DNA of 64,000 nucleotides from Favolaschia claudopus (taxonomy: Eukaryota > Basidiomycota > Agaricomycetes > Agaricales > Mycenaceae). This document shows, piece after piece, positions 43,165 to 55,393 of this stretch. The stretch spans positions 2,108,001 to 2,172,000 of the forward strand of contig JAWWNJ010000021.1 of assembly GCA_037176885.1 (NCBI GenBank). Reading direction: 5' to 3'. The position numbers were made by a program, and so were the translations under genes. The notes under the pieces were generated by a model. It did not search any database, was not told the DNA's origin, and worked only from the letters and a program-made list of their open reading frames with translations. Each line of letters opens with the position of its first letter. The stretch's first letter is position 1.

Positions 43165-45009
43165 GTTTCGATTCTCCAAAATTTTAGGTTGACGTCCTGC
43201 AACGACTGACTTGAGCTATCGGCTTTTTTGTATCAACTGACATTACAGCTCCGGTCAGTCCTTCTCTGGTGATTCGTTTTGGTGTGAGTTTCAACCTCAT
43301 CAAATCCTGGATCCATGACTGAGAACTTTTTGACCCTCAAGCGTTCGAAGTCGAGCAAGACGCTGCTTGTTCAGTGACGATGCGTAGTGCAGTGAGCGAC
43401 TCCTCCATAAATTGCCTCTCGCACTTCATTAGCTCACAGTTTCAGCTCGCCTTGTTTCGTTCGAATCAAGGCAATTTGAACTTCTCTGAGGCATATTTTT
43501 TCTGCTTCGCTACTCTCCATCTCTTTTTCTGAATGTCCTTCAGGCTCCCTCTCTTGCCTTCACCCCTTTCGTTCAGTTTGTCGACGAATAACGATGACGG
43601 ATAACTTTATATTTACTGTTTTCTTCTAAGAGGTAGGTTTGTCTCTGTTCATCGCTCGGGCACTTCACCGCATGGCTGCACTCGCATTTTTCAGGTCAGA
43701 TATATCGATAGCAATGTGCTTCTATGCTGTGCGTAGCTAACAAATCCGTCATTCACTCGTTGTGATTTTCCTCACCTACCTCTGATCTGCTCTTTTTTTT
43801 TTAGTTCACATCGCCGCCGATGTTCGCGTCGATCACCGCACTTAGTACGTTCGCTCTTTCCTTCTCTTCTGTGGAGCTGGTTCACATTCATCTGCAGATC
43901 AAGTCTGCACTTTCAACACTGCATCAGACTTTTGACATTTAGCTTGTGACAGCTTGTGAGCTTGTACAAGGTCGAAAAAGCCCGAAAAACCGCGGAAAAG
44001 ATCGGCTCGCAAGGTAACCACTCTGATCCGCAAGCTCGGAAACCGGCATCAAAAATAGCCGGCTCACATTGTAATAATTTGAAGCTGAGCAATGTCGGAG
44101 GGTCATTTGAACATGATTTGAGGTGGATTGAGCCACAATCCAGGTAGGCAAGGTGCCGAAAGAGTAAGAGTTTTTGGGCCTTGTGAGCTTGTTGCCCGGT
44201 TGACAAGCTGCCAAGCCCAAAAAGGTGACAAGATATTTGTCAAATTGCTGATGTGACATCTGTTTTCCGGCCATCACCATCACCTGAATCATGTCCTGTG
44301 TGTGGGGCACCTTGTCCCGCCCCAAATCCATTGAATGAAAGGCAACAGAACTGTTTTTTTTTTTTTTTTGAGTGCAGGGAAGCATTGAAAGTGCTGATCT
44401 ATCGGTTCTACAGTGCCAGTCACCACGTCACGGTTCCCGATTTGGCAGGGAACAGCATCAAAAGTTGAAGTCGCTACTACATTATGCCGTCATCACAGGT
44501 AAACTTAAAAACAGTGTAAAACGTCTCTAAAGATGTGTACTAGTAGCAATCCACCTTGTGGTTTGTAGGGCAATCGGATCACTTTTTGTTTTCTCACCTC
44601 GGAAAAAGTGAAACAAACCCTAATGATGGGATCAAATCATTACTAATTGCCATAACCAGGTAGGGTTAGAGTCACGTGAAGCTCGGGCTTTGCCGACCCA
44701 ACTCAGTGCATTCACCTATTTGGGGCATGGCAGCCTCGGCTACGAAGTCTTTACTCATTTCTGAAGTGCCGCGGACTCGAATTGAGTTGAATCTATGCAA
44801 AATTCCTGTCCAAAAGACTATTTTATTTTTTTCAGACCCGAAAAAAGTGAAACACCGTGGGAAAAATGGGTTCTCGACGCCAATCGCATTCTTTTGACGG
44901 GTTTCCTGGCTCAGAAAAAAGGAAATAAATTACAGAAAATTATTTGACTATGAAATGGTGGTGTTGGAGAAGTGATGGTGGGCACTGTACAAGGTTTGCT
45001 GCTGTTTAT
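43165..45009. other. No gene recognised (copy 2 of 22504-24348)
   Basis: Same CT-rich and T-run sequence as copy 1. Confidence 0.35.
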
Positions 45010-45588
45010 GGGGAAGCTTGCTTCCCCATTCATCGGTACAAGGCTCCAAAATGCAGATGCTTAGTCAACGCCAAGGGGGTGTCGGGATTTGAAACTCGGA
45101 TATCGGGTCGACTTATTTTTTAAGCCCTCTACCAGACCCCCCCTCCCCCCCTCCCCTCCTATATAGGGTAATATATTCCCACCATTGTCAGGCTGCCGTG
45201 TTGCCGGTCAACACCCACCTCGGTAACTTCCGAAACCCACCATTTTTTTATATCTGTTTCGTGCGTTTGAGAGTTTATTTGCTAGAAGAAATTCTAGAAC
45301 TTAATTTCATGGCCTGGCAACAGAAGCAAAATAATCGTTGAATTTTGCGCCGCTTATTTAGCGTGCGAAAACTGTCCAAATCCGGAACATTATTGCCGCT
45401 TTGACAGTCAGATGGGTTCATGAGACGGAAATTTACCCTCGGACAAGTTTAAACCAATTTACAACTGGTTTATGAGCCTTGGGAAGCTTATGAGTACTAG
45501 ACACAAGAAATTTTTTAAGGACCTTCTGGAGACCCCCCCCCCCCCCCTCCAACCCATGGTACGAAATTTTAATCCCGACACCCCCTTG
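45010..45588. mobile_element. Palindrome variant and hAT-type MITE (copy 2)
   Basis: The palindrome is at 45010-45027. The MITE is at 45072-45588, with the GTCAACGC duplication at 45064-45071 and 45589-45596. Its C run is 2 bases shorter than in copy 1. Confidence 0.88.
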
Positions 45589-46109
45589 GTCAACGCACTT
45601 GCTTTGTAAGCCCGGGGCCTAGGCCCAGTTTCGGCAACTGCCGTCAAATCCTCACAGATTGAAGCAAGCTTTCCCACCTATGTGGACGAAGTCCACATAC
45701 AACCTGTGTTTTTTCAATTTCTCGGGGGAACCTGACGGACCTGATCATGCCTGACAGGACCTGATAAGTCTTACCCTCGAGCCTGATAAGGTCCGTCAGC
45801 CTGTCAGGTCCTTATAAGGTAAATCCGTTTTTTCCGACAAGCGCAGACCAAGGGGTGAGCGATCTCCTTATCACGGAACCTGATGTGTCAACGGACTCTG
45901 CCGTAAAACCCGTTCACACCCTGTTCTAGCCCAGTTCAGCGTTCGTCCAACAACCACAGGAATAATATGGAGGGCCCTTTTGCATAGCAAAAGTACCACA
46001 GGACTAGGGCATTAATATTGTTTTTTGATCCAGTTTGCAAACATGTTTATAAACAGCGGTTTATAAACCAGGTTTTTAATGGTCGGCCAAATTCTGCTTG
46101 TTTTTAATT

Positions 46110-46127
46110 GGGGGAGCTTGCTCCCCC
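46110..46127. repeat. Palindrome GGGGGAGCTTGCTCCCCC (copy 2)
   Basis: Same as 25451-25468; one G downstream is deleted relative to copy 1. Confidence 0.85.
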
Positions 46128-46760
46128 TTTTGTCTGGGTGGTCGAAATCCGTATGGCTGTGCAAAGTGCCTGGGAATTGTTCGTTGATCTCCCACGGGCA
46201 CACCATCAAAATTGATGCCCAACCTGAGCTCCGCCCAAGAAATGTCGAATAAAAATTCAGTGGGAGTACTTGCAACATCAACGAGAATCTTTTCGAGCCC
46301 CAGGAAAGATGGCGGATGTCTCTTCCTATGAAGTACCAAAGCTTCAAAAATAATCACCATTTGCTGCCTCAACTTAAAGAATATCAAACAAAACAAATCC
46401 CACTGATGAGCACTACATAGAGATGAGCACTACATAGAGAAAATTTACCCTAAAGCTCGTTGAAAGCTCGAGTAAAACGAAGTTTCTAGAGCCTCGACTC
46501 GATTAATATTGTATTGTCAATTCTGAATTTTACACAATTACGAGCATTAAACTTGAGTCAAAATCAAATAAGATTTCTTGAGCACCGATTCAATCGCCAA
46601 GGAATCTGGATCTGAACACAAGCATAGTAACTCGGGACTGAGGCTTCCAGCACTCGACATCGCGCAAGCTCCCCCTTCTCTGTAAGCCGGGCACTGGCAT
46701 TACAATAGCACATCCTTTGCGTCACCTGACTCAAGCCAAGGCCAAGTGGGTGAATTAAAT

Positions 46761-47737
46761 TAGGGCTGGGTATGATAAGATTTCGGCTCGGTATTATACA
46801 CGGCCGCGCAGCGGCCTTCAGGTATTGAAATACAGGCCTGTATTTTACGTATAATACGGGCGCGGCAGGCGAAAAAAATTTGGGTATAATACAAGTATAC
46901 ATGTATTTTTTTGCTGTATTTACAGCAGTTTGCAGATGTAATGACACCACGTCGCATCACATGAGAAGAAAGCACAAAAACACGTCTTCTTGTATCGCCT
47001 CGTTCTTGCTCGTTTCTTGCCCAATCTCGACTATCTTGGTATGTATGAGGTCGCCTTAATCCGGGCCTCAAGAAGCTGGTATTTCATTGGCAAAATTCCG
47101 ACTTTCATTTTGGCCGACATCCACTTGACATCCAGCTTGTCCAACATCGTCGCGCTCGTCCTGGGCGCAATTCTGGACGGAATCGCTCATGTGTAGGCGC
47201 ACTTGGAAGGTATTTTTGGTTGCTTTCAGCATATGTGCAGTCTAAATCGTGGCTGCCGGTGTAACAACTTATCGGAAAAAGTAATTTGTTTGTGACCATT
47301 TGATCTTACGGTTTCCATGTGCATAGCAGCGTTATGCATGCAGAATGAGTACTGAGATCTCTAAGAAATAGTCATCTGGCATGCTTAGTATTGTATATGT
47401 GGTACAAAGTGGCTAAGTAAGCTACGCAGACTCCAGTGGCAAACGAGCAAAAAATAGAATACGCCACAGCGAAATTTGGCGATAAATTAGCGTCCTCTTC
47501 TTTTGAGGACGCACCCCACTGGTGCTATACACGAGTCTTGAATCGACGCACGGCAGGGAATTGTTACGTGCGCCTGAGAAGGAACAAAACCAGAGTACAA
47601 ACTGTGATCACGGTGGAAGTAGAGAAGAGACACGAGAACAATAACTTATCTAACCGGTATCCGCACTACAAATGCATATACTCGGCATTACCAAAAGTAA
47701 CCGAATTTAGAAATGCCTTGCTTGCGACCAGCTAATA
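46761..47737 (+). mobile_element. hAT-like element, left part (copy 2)
   Basis: Same as 26103-27080 with one substitution and one deleted G near 47247-47257. No opposite terminus follows within the window. Confidence 0.5.
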
Positions 47738-47799
47738 CAGTTAGCAGTTGGTTCAACTGGTGGGCGAGAGGGGGGATGGTCATATGCTATTGCACATAA

Positions 47800-48089
47800 C
47801 ACGCGCCGAAGTTATTGGGCTTTCCCTGTGCTGATTTTCTATGTTTGTTTATTTATGTATCAAATGAACACTTTCTTGCTCTGTTTTAGTACCCTCATTG
47901 AAGGATGAGGATAGCCCAGCAAACTTTGAGTTCTGAGGTACAGAGTTATGAGATAATAGACCTATCTTTGAGGTACTCACCCACCTGGAATCCTGGTGAC
48001 TGTGTTCCAAAAAAGGAAAACACGGCCAAATTAATGGTATTTCGAAGATTAATTTATTCACCCACTGTGTGACAGCTTAGCCCAAGTTT
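47800..48089. other. Unique sequence after the duplication; no gene
   Basis: Starts at the breakpoint (CACGCGCC). No domain or repeat is seen. Confidence 0.4.
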
Positions 48090-48545
48090 ATATCATGAAA
48101 GTTGTAGCAAACAACCTGTAAATGAACCCTTCATCGCTCAAAGTTCTTTGACCATCGTAATTTCGTGAGAAAAAACCCCGAATTCGGTTACTTTTGGTAA
48201 CTGCGAGTAGATCGAAAGCGACCAGAAATGCCTTCCAAACGCGCCTACACACGAGGCATTCCTCCAGAATTGCGTCCAAGACGGCGATGACGATGACTGG
48301 GTGTCGGCCAAAATGAAGTCAGGATTTCGGCGATAAAAGACAGCCGTCTTGAAGCCCGGATTAAGGCGAGTCCTCCGATACCAAAATCATGCTGTTTGTT
48401 GTCGAAACGAGAGAGATACGAAGGAGAGAAGAAGACGTGTTTTTTGTGCTTTCTTCTCATGTGATGCGACGTGGTGTCATTACATCTGCAAACTGCTGTA
48501 AGTATAGCCCTCTTTAAAGGCTATAGGCCTCATTATAGCCCACCT
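48090..48545 (-). mobile_element. Inverted, diverged relative of the 26255-26620 element
   Basis: On the minus strand it shares CAGTTTGCAGATGTAATGAC, ACCACGTCGCATCACATGAG and the LALIRASRR peptide frame with 26255-26620. Its outer end has a different terminal sequence built on GGGCTATAG repeats (48510-48570), also seen at 5686-5730. Confidence 0.55.
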
Positions 48546-49160
48546 ATAGGGCTATAGCTTTTAAGGCCTTTGCCCTTCGGCTGGTCACTGTGAGGTAATG
48601 TCCTAAAAAGGAAAACTATGTATTGTAATGCCGGTGCCCGGCTTACAGAAAAGGGGGAGCTTGCGCTAATTCCGTCCAGCCTGAACAGAAATGATCTTGT
48701 GAGAGGCAAAGCAAAGGCAAAGTTTCGTTGAATCAGCCTTACATACACAACTCAAGCCATACTTCTTGTCTTAGTGCGGCAGTCCCGGTACTTAAACATA
48801 GAGCTGAATTCAGGAATTTGTGCAATTTTGACTGCTGCCCCGGCTAATGGTTCTGATTTTTTTTGGGGGGAATGGAATTGATGGACTCGGAACCGTGTGA
48901 ACTGAAGTTGATGGTATTCCTGCCTTTGTGGTTTCTTCGAAAGTCGGGAGTAAGTTCCTATTGATGCGAGCCCTAGGCTGAGAGTATTTCTTTATTGCAC
49001 TTTCCCCTGATTGCGCCGCTGTACAGTAGGCCACTTGTCTCTATAAGGCTCTGTTTAACATCACGTATTGATGGCGTACCCGTGGGAGATCACAGCTGAT
49101 GGCGTACCCGTGGGAGAGTAGGCACATTGCACAGCCATCCACTTTTCGGGAACCTCAGAC
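48546..49160. other. Repeat scraps; no gene
   Basis: A half-site GCCGGTGCCCGGCTTACAGA next to AAAAGGGGGAGCTTGC is at 48630-48668. A 28-bp unit (GATGGCGTACCCGTGGGAGA) is repeated at 49070 and 49098. The stretch GGCACATTGCACAGCCATCC leading into the palindrome at 49166 matches, inverted, the flank at 25470-25540. Confidence 0.5.
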
Positions 49161-49165
49161 AAAAG

Positions 49166-49183
49166 GGGGGAGCAAGCTCCCCC
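49166..49183. repeat. Palindrome GGGGGAGCAAGCTCCCCC
   Basis: Inverse orientation relative to 25451. It is preceded by CAGACAAAAG, as at the other loci when read in the same direction. Confidence 0.85.
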
Positions 49184-49471
49184 AATCACCTCGCCACCTC
49201 ACCACCCTTCACCACTCCCGCTCTCCCTGGACCTCTGTACCAAGGAATGCTGCAGTAGAACCCACGATCTAACTCGCGCTTCGTTCTACAACAACATTGG
49301 GGGCTCCTCAGCATCTATATCTCGAGTTGTTCAGCCTTCAACTCTGAGCTTCGTGTAGGCACATCCGCCTTGCCCAACAGAGTTAGACCCCCGATTCCAG
49401 CATTTCTAGCGACGATTCAATGTGTCTTTGAGATCTAGCACCTCAGGATCTCTGTGCTGCTTCAATTACTC

Positions 49472-49804
49472 TGTAAGGGCAACCTTTAGGACCCGAGATG
49501 TCTCGAGGGTCTAGCGAGGGAGAATCCAAAGTTAATTAAGAAGCTACTAAGAATACATCACAGCGCACCTAGCGAGGGAGAATCCAAAGAGAAGAAAGGC
49601 TGAGGATTCCCACGCTAGGTGCAGTAAACATATAGTAACTAGTTCCCACAAGCTCGGAGCAATCGGCAATGATCCCGGGCCAAGTCACATGCCTTACTCC
49701 ACGATGACATAGGGCTTTGGGGATTTGACGGGAAAGTGGGAAATCTGCAGGAGGCCTGCGTCATAGGTGGCTGTGTAGTGCCAAAAGAGGGAGTTCCCCT
49801 GACA
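49472..49804 (-). repeat. 3' LTR of the gypsy element
   Basis: 333 bp. Contains the short direct repeat CTAGCGAGGGAGAATCCAAA twice and the inverted pair CACCTAGCG/CGCTAGGTG. The pol frame runs into it, so its last about 55 codons are LTR-encoded. Confidence 0.95.
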
Positions 49805-52800
49805 TCATCCCCCCCTTGGAATGCGGCGCCTCGACGCATAGATCGCACCTGAGCTGGAGTTGACAAGCGGTCACGGAAGGGAAGGGAATCGAAGGCAGCA
49901 ACAGCAATGGAGCGAGGTTTGGAAGGGTATTTGCGGTAGAAGGCAGCGACAGCGTCCGGGGCAAAGACATTAGAGTGCTTCACCCATTGATCATGGGACG
50001 GGTCATAACCCTTCCAGCGAACAAAGTACCATAGACTCCCATAGCGGATCTTGGCATCCAATATCTCCTCGACCTCCCATTGCTTGTCGCCAGGCACGTC
50101 AAGGACTGGTGGCGGCTCTTCGTGTCTGGGGCGAGTGGGGAATGGATCGGCTTCCACAAGCTGAAGTTTCACGACGGGGAAGACAGGGTGGAGGGCAGAG
50201 TACCGGGGCGGCAGCTCCAGTTTGAAGGCACCGTTACCGACGACCTTCAGAACCTTGAAGGGGCCGATACGCCGGTGGGAGAATTTCACCGAAGGGCGGG
50301 TGGTGCGGATATCTGAAGCATCAACCCACACCCGGTCACCAACCTTGATGTCTGGAGCTGGCGTCCGCCGGCGGTCATAGTACTGCTTGTACTCTGCTTT
50401 GGCCTTGACAAGTGCTGCCTTTGCCTCGGAAACCCCTGACGCAATCCGATCGTGGAACTCGTTCACAGCCTCCAACCTAGACCGTGCAGCGTGGGGCTCA
50501 AAGCCCATCCGTGGAAGCCGACCAGTGTCCGTCATGAACGGTACCTGCTGCGTGGAGGAATGCATGTGGTTGTTGTACGCAAACTCCGCTGCAGGTAGCA
50601 GCTCATCCCAGTCGTCCTGCTTGTAATTGGTGAAGAGCCGGACGTACTGCTCGAGTTCCTGGTTAACACGCTCCGTTTGGCCATCGGTCTGCGGGTGGTA
50701 GGCCGTAGAAGTGGCTGGGGTGACCCCAACGAGGCGCCAAAGCTCGCGCGTGAACTCTGCGATGAACTGGGTGCCACGATCCGAGATGTACTTCTCTGGC
50801 AGGCCATGGTGGCGCCAGACGTTCCGGTAGTACAGCCGAGCAGCACCAACCGCGTCAATGGTGGTGTGACACTCCATGAAGTGCGCTCTCTTCCCAAGAG
50901 CACAGACAACGACCATGACTGCATCGTATCCATGGGCCTCGGGAAGCTCGACGATAAAGTCGACCGACACGGTGTGCCAGCGCTCTTCTGGGATCTCTGT
51001 GGGGTGGAGCTCACCAATCGGCAGTTGACGAAGCGCCTTGGTGCGGCAGCACAAGTCACAAGTCGCGACATACCGACCGACATGGCGCGACAGCTGCGGC
51101 CACCAGTAGTTCCGAGACACGAGCTCCAGGGTCTTGAAACGACCGGCGTGGCCTGCAACACGCGTGTCATGGTGCTGCTCCAGGATGCGTCGGCGGAGGT
51201 CCCTGTCTCGGGGGACGACAATCTTCCCCCGGAAGTAAAGGAGTCCACCTTCAATACGCCATTCCGAAGACCGGGCAGACCGCACACCTCGGGCCTTGAG
51301 GAGTTCCTTCGCAGTCAGGGCGATGGGCTCTTCAAGGTCGGGGTCTCCAGCAAGCGCATCACGAATGTCGCGCAGGAGGGGAGCCTCAGGGCCAGCAACA
51401 ACCAGGGCCTCGGTGGCCCGAACGTGGAACAGCTCGGGTCGAAGCAGGGTAACGTCCTGGTTATCGTCCTGCACTCCATGGTCTGGTCTCCGAGAAAGCG
51501 CGTCGGGGCGACCCATGAGGCGACCCGGTTGGTGGTGCAGCGAGAAGTCGAAACGGGAGAGGTAGAGAGACCACCGAGCTTGGCGACGGTTGAGCTTCTG
51601 GGCCTTCCGGAAATATTCCAGGTTTTTGTGGTCCGTCCAGATCTCAACCGGGTGCTGCGCGCCCTCCAGGAAGTGGCGCCACTCCTCAAGGGCTCGCACA
51701 ATCGCAAGCATCTCCTTGTCGTGAATCTCGTAATTCCGCTGCACCTCGTTCAGGCTTCTGGAGTAGAACGCAACCGGATGCCACTTGCCATCGTCACCCT
51801 GCTGGGAGAGGACGGCACCGGTGGCATAGTCAGAGCTGTCAGCCTCGAGCCGGTAAGGGCGCTCGGGGTTCGGAAGAACCAGAACGGGGTCCCGAGTCAC
51901 CCGTCGCTTGAGCTCGTCAAAGGCAGCTTGCTCTTCGGGCCCCCAGGTCCAGGCAATGCCCTTCTTGGTGAGTCTGAAGAGGGCTTGAGCAACGTCTGAG
52001 AAGCCCGCAATGAACCGGCGGTAGAAGTTTGTGAAGCCAAGGAACTGCTGCACATCCTTCTTATTCTCAGGCGCTGGCCAAGCTGCCACTCCTGCAACCT
52101 TTACAGGGTCCATCTCGACGTGGTTGTGGGAGATAATCACGCCGAGGTACTCAATGGAGGTCCGCTCAAACTCACACTTCTCGGCTCGAAGGTAAAGCTT
52201 GTTTGCGCGAAGCCTCCGCAGGACCTCTCGGACGATCTCTCGATGCCGACGGATGTCTGAGTGGGCAATGAGGATATCGTCGAGGTAGACCATGACGTCG
52301 CCAGAGAGGATAAGATCCTGGAAGATGTCGTTCATCATGGTCTGGAAGGTTGCAGGGGAGTTGGTCAGACCGAAGTACATGACCAGCGGCTCAAACAGTC
52401 CCCGGTTAGTCCGGAACGCTGCCTTCCACTCGTCGCCTTCACGGATTCGAACGTTGTTAAAGCCCCATCGGACATCGAGCTTCGTGAAGTACCGGGCTCC
52501 CCTGAGTCGGTTGATGAGGTCGTTGATTAAGGGGAGCGGGTAACGATTCTTCACAGTCATAGCGTTTAAAGCTCGATAGTCCTGTACGAACCGAAGTCCG
52601 CCGTCCTTCTTCTTGACGAAGAAGACGGGTGAGGCCATAGGTGATTTTGACGGTCGAATCCGGCCAGTGCCAAGTCCCTCCTCGATGAAGGCATCAAGTT
52701 CCTTCTGTTCGAGAGGCGAGATTGGGTAGACCTTGCAGTTCGTGGGTTTAGAGTCCGGCACGAGCTCAATGGCATGGTCCCAGGATCGGCGTTCAGGCAG

Positions 52801-53784
52801 CGAGTCAAAGGACTCCTTGTTGAAAACATCGTCAAACTCTCGGGCCCATTCGGGAACGTCCGAGCGCGCCGGGGCTGAGTTTTTGGCGTATGCCTCAGCC
52901 AGGCGCTGGGAGACGGTGCTTCCAGCACGGATATCCTCAGAAGGCAGGAACTGGGTGTAGAACACCCGGTCTCCCGGCTCAAGGGGGTCATCCACTTCAT
53001 CCGCATCATCCACTTCATCCACATCATCCTCGTCGTCATCCTCGTAGTCTGGGAACAGCTCCGGCAGGTCATCGTATTCATCTTCGCCTAAGTCTATGGC
53101 ACAGATGGATGGAAGGGGACCAAGTCGGAGCTGCCGGAGGATCTCAGCGGCCAGGCGAGACTCTCTGCGGGCAGCACGAGCCTCCAGGCGAGCCTCAGTG
53201 CGGCACGTGGAGCACTCGCTGGGGCATCTGCTCATCTTGACCTCTCGGGTGTCCCAGTCGATCTCCGGGTTATGCTTCCGGAGCCAGGAGTAGCCGAGGA
53301 TGAGCTTCTGCTTCCCGAGACGGGTAACAGCGAGCTGCATACGCTCAGAGTGACCACGATACTGCAGCACAACGTCGGCCACCTCACGAATCGCACCAGC
53401 CTCATTTGGGGAGCCATCCACGTTGAAAACCGGAATGGGCTGTGCAAGGCGGCGGAGGGGGAGGCCAGACTTAGCTGCGAACTCAGAGTCAATGAAGTCT
53501 GAGGTGGCACCGCAGTCGACGAGACCTTCGAGAGAAAGCTTAGTGGCGTCCTGAACTGCCTGGATCTCAAGGGGGAGATGCAGGGAGTTGGCACCAGGTG
53601 CAGCAGCAACAGTATAGCGCTGAGGAAGTCTACGCTCCCAAGGCTTTCGCCGGATGCGTGGGGACCGGAAGGGGGCAGGGGGTACGTCTTTCGTTTCGGC
53701 AGGTTCAACAGATGTAACATTGGCAGACTCATCATACAAACATGCGAAACGATTAGGAGACGCGATCGAGGGCGTACCGCTCAC
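49639..53784 (-). CDS. pol: Gypsy Pol: protease, RT, RNase H, integrase, chromodomain (1381 codons)
   Basis: Domains in order: aspartic protease (DCGATS, residues 90-95); an acidic linker (about 230-270); RT with [11 protein letters not shown] (436-446), [11 protein letters not shown] and the YLDD active site (500-503); RNase H (Asp649, Glu691, Asp718 region); integrase with the zinc-binding HH(871-872)/H879 and C909-C912 pair, and catalytic Asp942, Asp1002, Glu1038; then a chromodomain (about 1236-1278, [20 protein letters not shown] then [10 protein letters not shown]). The chromodomain would steer integration to marked chromatin. There is no ATG at the start; the first candidate codon is GTG, overlapping the gag stop (GTGA). 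Pol is therefore expected as a Gag-Pol fusion by -1 frameshift. No stop or frameshift interrupts the domains. Confidence 0.96.
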   Translation of the reverse strand: MSGTPSIASPNRFACLYDESANVTSVEPAETKDVPPAPFRSPRIRRKPWERRLPQRYTVAAAPGANSLHLPLEIQAVQDATKLSLEGLVDCGATSDFIDSEFAAKSGLPLRRLAQPIPVFNVDGSPNEAGAIREVADVVLQYRGHSERMQLAVTRLGKQKLILGYSWLRKHNPEIDWDTREVKMSRCPSECSTCRTEARLEARAARRESRLAAEILRQLRLGPLPSICAIDLGEDEYDDLPELFPDYEDDDEDDVDEVDDADEVDDPLEPGDRVFYTQFLPSEDIRAGSTVSQRLAEAYAKNSAPARSDVPEWAREFDDVFNKESFDSLPERRSWDHAIELVPDSKPTNCKVYPISPLEQKELDAFIEEGLGTGRIRPSKSPMASPVFFVKKKDGGLRFVQDYRALNAMTVKNRYPLPLINDLINRLRGARYFTKLDVRWGFNNVRIREGDEWKAAFRTNRGLFEPLVMYFGLTNSPATFQTMMNDIFQDLILSGDVMVYLDDILIAHSDIRRHREIVREVLRRLRANKLYLRAEKCEFERTSIEYLGVIISHNHVEMDPVKVAGVAAWPAPENKKDVQQFLGFTNFYRRFIAGFSDVAQALFRLTKKGIAWTWGPEEQAAFDELKRRVTRDPVLVLPNPERPYRLEADSSDYATGAVLSQQGDDGKWHPVAFYSRSLNEVQRNYEIHDKEMLAIVRALEEWRHFLEGAQHPVEIWTDHKNLEYFRKAQKLNRRQARWSLYLSRFDFSLHHQPGRLMGRPDALSRRPDHGVQDDNQDVTLLRPELFHVRATEALVVAGPEAPLLRDIRDALAGDPDLEEPIALTAKELLKARGVRSARSSEWRIEGGLLYFRGKIVVPRDRDLRRRILEQHHDTRVAGHAGRFKTLELVSRNYWWPQLSRHVGRYVATCDLCCRTKALRQLPIGELHPTEIPEERWHTVSVDFIVELPEAHGYDAVMVVVCALGKRAHFMECHTTIDAVGAARLYYRNVWRHHGLPEKYISDRGTQFIAEFTRELWRLVGVTPATSTAYHPQTDGQTERVNQELEQYVRLFTNYKQDDWDELLPAAEFAYNNHMHSSTQQVPFMTDTGRLPRMGFEPHAARSRLEAVNEFHDRIASGVSEAKAALVKAKAEYKQYYDRRRTPAPDIKVGDRVWVDASDIRTTRPSVKFSHRRIGPFKVLKVVGNGAFKLELPPRYSALHPVFPVVKLQLVEADPFPTRPRHEEPPPVLDVPGDKQWEVEEILDAKIRYGSLWYFVRWKGYDPSHDQWVKHSNVFAPDAVAAFYRKYPSKPRSIAVAAFDSLPFRDRLSTPAQVRSMRRGAAFQGGDDVRGTPSFGTTQPPMTQASCRFPTFPSNPQSPMSSWSKACDLARDHCRLLRACGN

Positions 53785-54917
53785 TCGTCGCGTAGGAGAA
53801 AACCCTGCTCTTCCTCGACGGCCACAGACTCTGGCTCAGCCAGCGAGTCGGTGGTGGCAACCCGAGCCACCAGTTCGGAGAGGAGCTCGGACCCAAGCTG
53901 ACGGATGACCTCGTCAAGGACGTCAGCAGCTCGGACATCAGCAGGGGTGGGGCAATCCCGCGCCAGGTGCGGGCCGCCACATCGGTAGCAGCCACGGGGA
54001 GGCCCTCTTCCGGAACGTGTGCGATCAACGTCCATGGGGACTACCTGCGGAGGGGGAGCAGGGGCTGGCATGGCACGAGGGGGAGGCGCATGGGCAGGGA
54101 CAACGGGGAAGACCCCTGCTGGACGCGAGCGAGAGGCTGGCGGAGCCGAGGGGGCCTTTGGGAGAAGCCCAGCAGCACGAGCCCGCACGTGCGATTCGTA
54201 CTGGCGGTATGCTCGGGTCCGCCAAGCCATGTAGTCGCGGAGGTCTGGCGGGTCGCTGGACGATGTGATGACCGCATTGATGGCAGGGTCAAGGCCAGAG
54301 CGGAACTTGGTGACCTTGACCAATGGGTCAGCAAACCCAGCAAGGTCGAAGAGGTCTTCGAAGTCATCAGTGTACTTGAAGACATCCCGGGAGCCCATAT
54401 AGTATGCCCTAGACTCGAGTTTGTGTAGGGCGTGGTCCTGCTCGTTCTCCTCAACAAAACGGGAGCAGAACTCCTTGGTAAAGGCGTCCCAGGTGAGGAA
54501 GGGGAAAGGGGTTTTGGAGGACATGCGCTCAGCCCATTTTTGCGCAGAGTCTTTGGACATGAAGGACATGGTGAAACGCACTGCCTTTTCCTCAGACATC
54601 TCGCCGCCTTCAACAAACGCCTCCGGAACCAGTCGGATGTAAGTCCGAGCTGAGTGAAGGAAGGCCCGGCCAGCCGAGCGGTCGCCGTCAAAGACGAAAG
54701 GGGGGTTCGGTCGAAGGACCGTTTTTGCTGCCGGTGTGAGGTTGGCAAAGAGTCCTGGACTCTCGGCCGGAGGCTCTGGGGGAGCGGCAGGGGTCGGAGC
54801 AGTAGTAGTGGGAGGATTGGCAGCGGTTTGAAAAAGCTCGACCAGACGGTCAACAGTCCTCTCGAGCCTATCCATCCGCTCGGCGGCGGCTGCAGCAGCG
54901 GCGGCAGAGTCGGTCAT
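53781..54917 (-). CDS. gag: Gypsy Gag (378 aa)
   Basis: ATG at 54917. It has an Ala-rich N-terminus and a short coiled segment ([19 protein letters not shown]). Residues 70-240 are the retrotransposon Gag domain (including [20 protein letters not shown] and LDPAINAVI). A Pro-rich linker follows (250-300), then a zinc knuckle [13 protein letters not shown] at 310-322. The knuckle spacing is CX2CX3HX4C, one residue shorter than the usual CX2CX4HX4C. Gag builds the particle and packages RNA. The C-terminus overlaps the pol frame by about 60 nt. Confidence 0.93.
   Translation of the reverse strand: MTDSAAAAAAAAERMDRLERTVDRLVELFQTAANPPTTTAPTPAAPPEPPAESPGLFANLTPAAKTVLRPNPPFVFDGDRSAGRAFLHSARTYIRLVPEAFVEGGEMSEEKAVRFTMSFMSKDSAQKWAERMSSKTPFPFLTWDAFTKEFCSRFVEENEQDHALHKLESRAYYMGSRDVFKYTDDFEDLFDLAGFADPLVKVTKFRSGLDPAINAVITSSSDPPDLRDYMAWRTRAYRQYESHVRARAAGLLPKAPSAPPASRSRPAGVFPVVPAHAPPPRAMPAPAPPPQVVPMDVDRTRSGRGPPRGCYRCGGPHLARDCPTPADVRAADVLDEVIRQLGSELLSELVARVATTDSLAEPESVAVEEEQGFLLRDE
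53799..53805 (-). promoter_or_regulatory. Candidate -1 ribosomal frameshift site GGGTTTT
   Basis: On the minus strand, gag reads CAG GGT TTT CTC, so G GGT TTT is in phase for simultaneous slippage (X XXY YYZ). It lies 15 nt before the gag stop. The -1 frame there is open and leads straight into pol; it is closed by a TGA about 40 nt further upstream. A downstream stimulatory structure was not analysed. Confidence 0.55.
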
Positions 54918-55060
54918 GGTGGGTTCTAGAGAGGGGGAGGAGGGGGCAAGATTCGCGGTTTGCGCGTCCGAGACAGCAGAGGAGGAGTCCGACGAAGCGT
55001 CTGAAAAATCGCCAAAGCGCGCAATCTTGACCAGTTAATCCCTTGGAGCCTTTCTTCTGC

Positions 55061-55393
55061 TGTAAGGGCAACCTTTAGGACCCGAGATGTCTCGAGGGTC
55101 TAGCGAGGGAGAATCCAAAGTTAATTAAGAAGCTACTAAGAATACATCACAGCGCACCTAGCGAGGGAGAATCCAAAGAGAAGAAAGGCTGAGGATTCCC
55201 ACGCTAGGTGCAGTAAACATATAGTAACTAGTTCCCACAAGCTCGGAGCAATCGGCAATGATCCCGGGCCAAGTCACATGCCTTACTCCACGATGACATA
55301 GGGCTTTGGGGATTTGACGGGAAAGTGGGAAATCTGCAGGAGGCCTGCGTCATAGGTGGCTGTGTAGTGCCAAAAGAGGGAGTTCCCCTGACA
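55061..55393 (-). repeat. 5' LTR of the gypsy element
   Basis: 333 bp, same sequence as 49472-49804 by eye. Followed by the TACTC duplication. Confidence 0.95.

Larger units (their letters stand above)
27143..47799 (+). repeat. Tandem segmental duplication, copy 2 (20,657 bp)
   Basis: Direct repeat of 7681-27142. The extra length is the 1222 bp of Copia element kept at 41374-42793, minus about 27 bp of small indels. Copy 2 starts inside the left arm of the MITE foldback, so it keeps only the inner part of that arm. It ends GCACATAA at 47799, after which unique sequence (CACGCGCC) begins. Confidence 0.95.
49472..55393 (-). mobile_element. Complete Ty3/gypsy chromodomain LTR retrotransposon (5.9 kb)
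   Basis: 333-bp LTRs at 49472-49804 and 55061-55393 are identical as far as I can see. They start TGTAAGGGCAACC and end CCCCTGACA. The 5-bp duplication TACTC flanks the element (49467-49471, 55394-55398). On the minus strand the order is 5' LTR, leader, gag (54917-53781), pol (to 49639), polypurine tract AAGGGGGGGATGA, 3' LTR. All enzymatic motifs are intact, so this may be an active copy. I did not find a clear tRNA primer-binding site next to the 5' LTR. It landed near an older tyrosine-recombinase relic. Confidence 0.97.

Noticed and set aside
50532..51999. Long open frames antisense or out of frame to pol (e.g. 440 codons at 50677)
   Set aside because: Shadows of the GC-rich gypsy pol gene, whose own frame carries all the conserved motifs.
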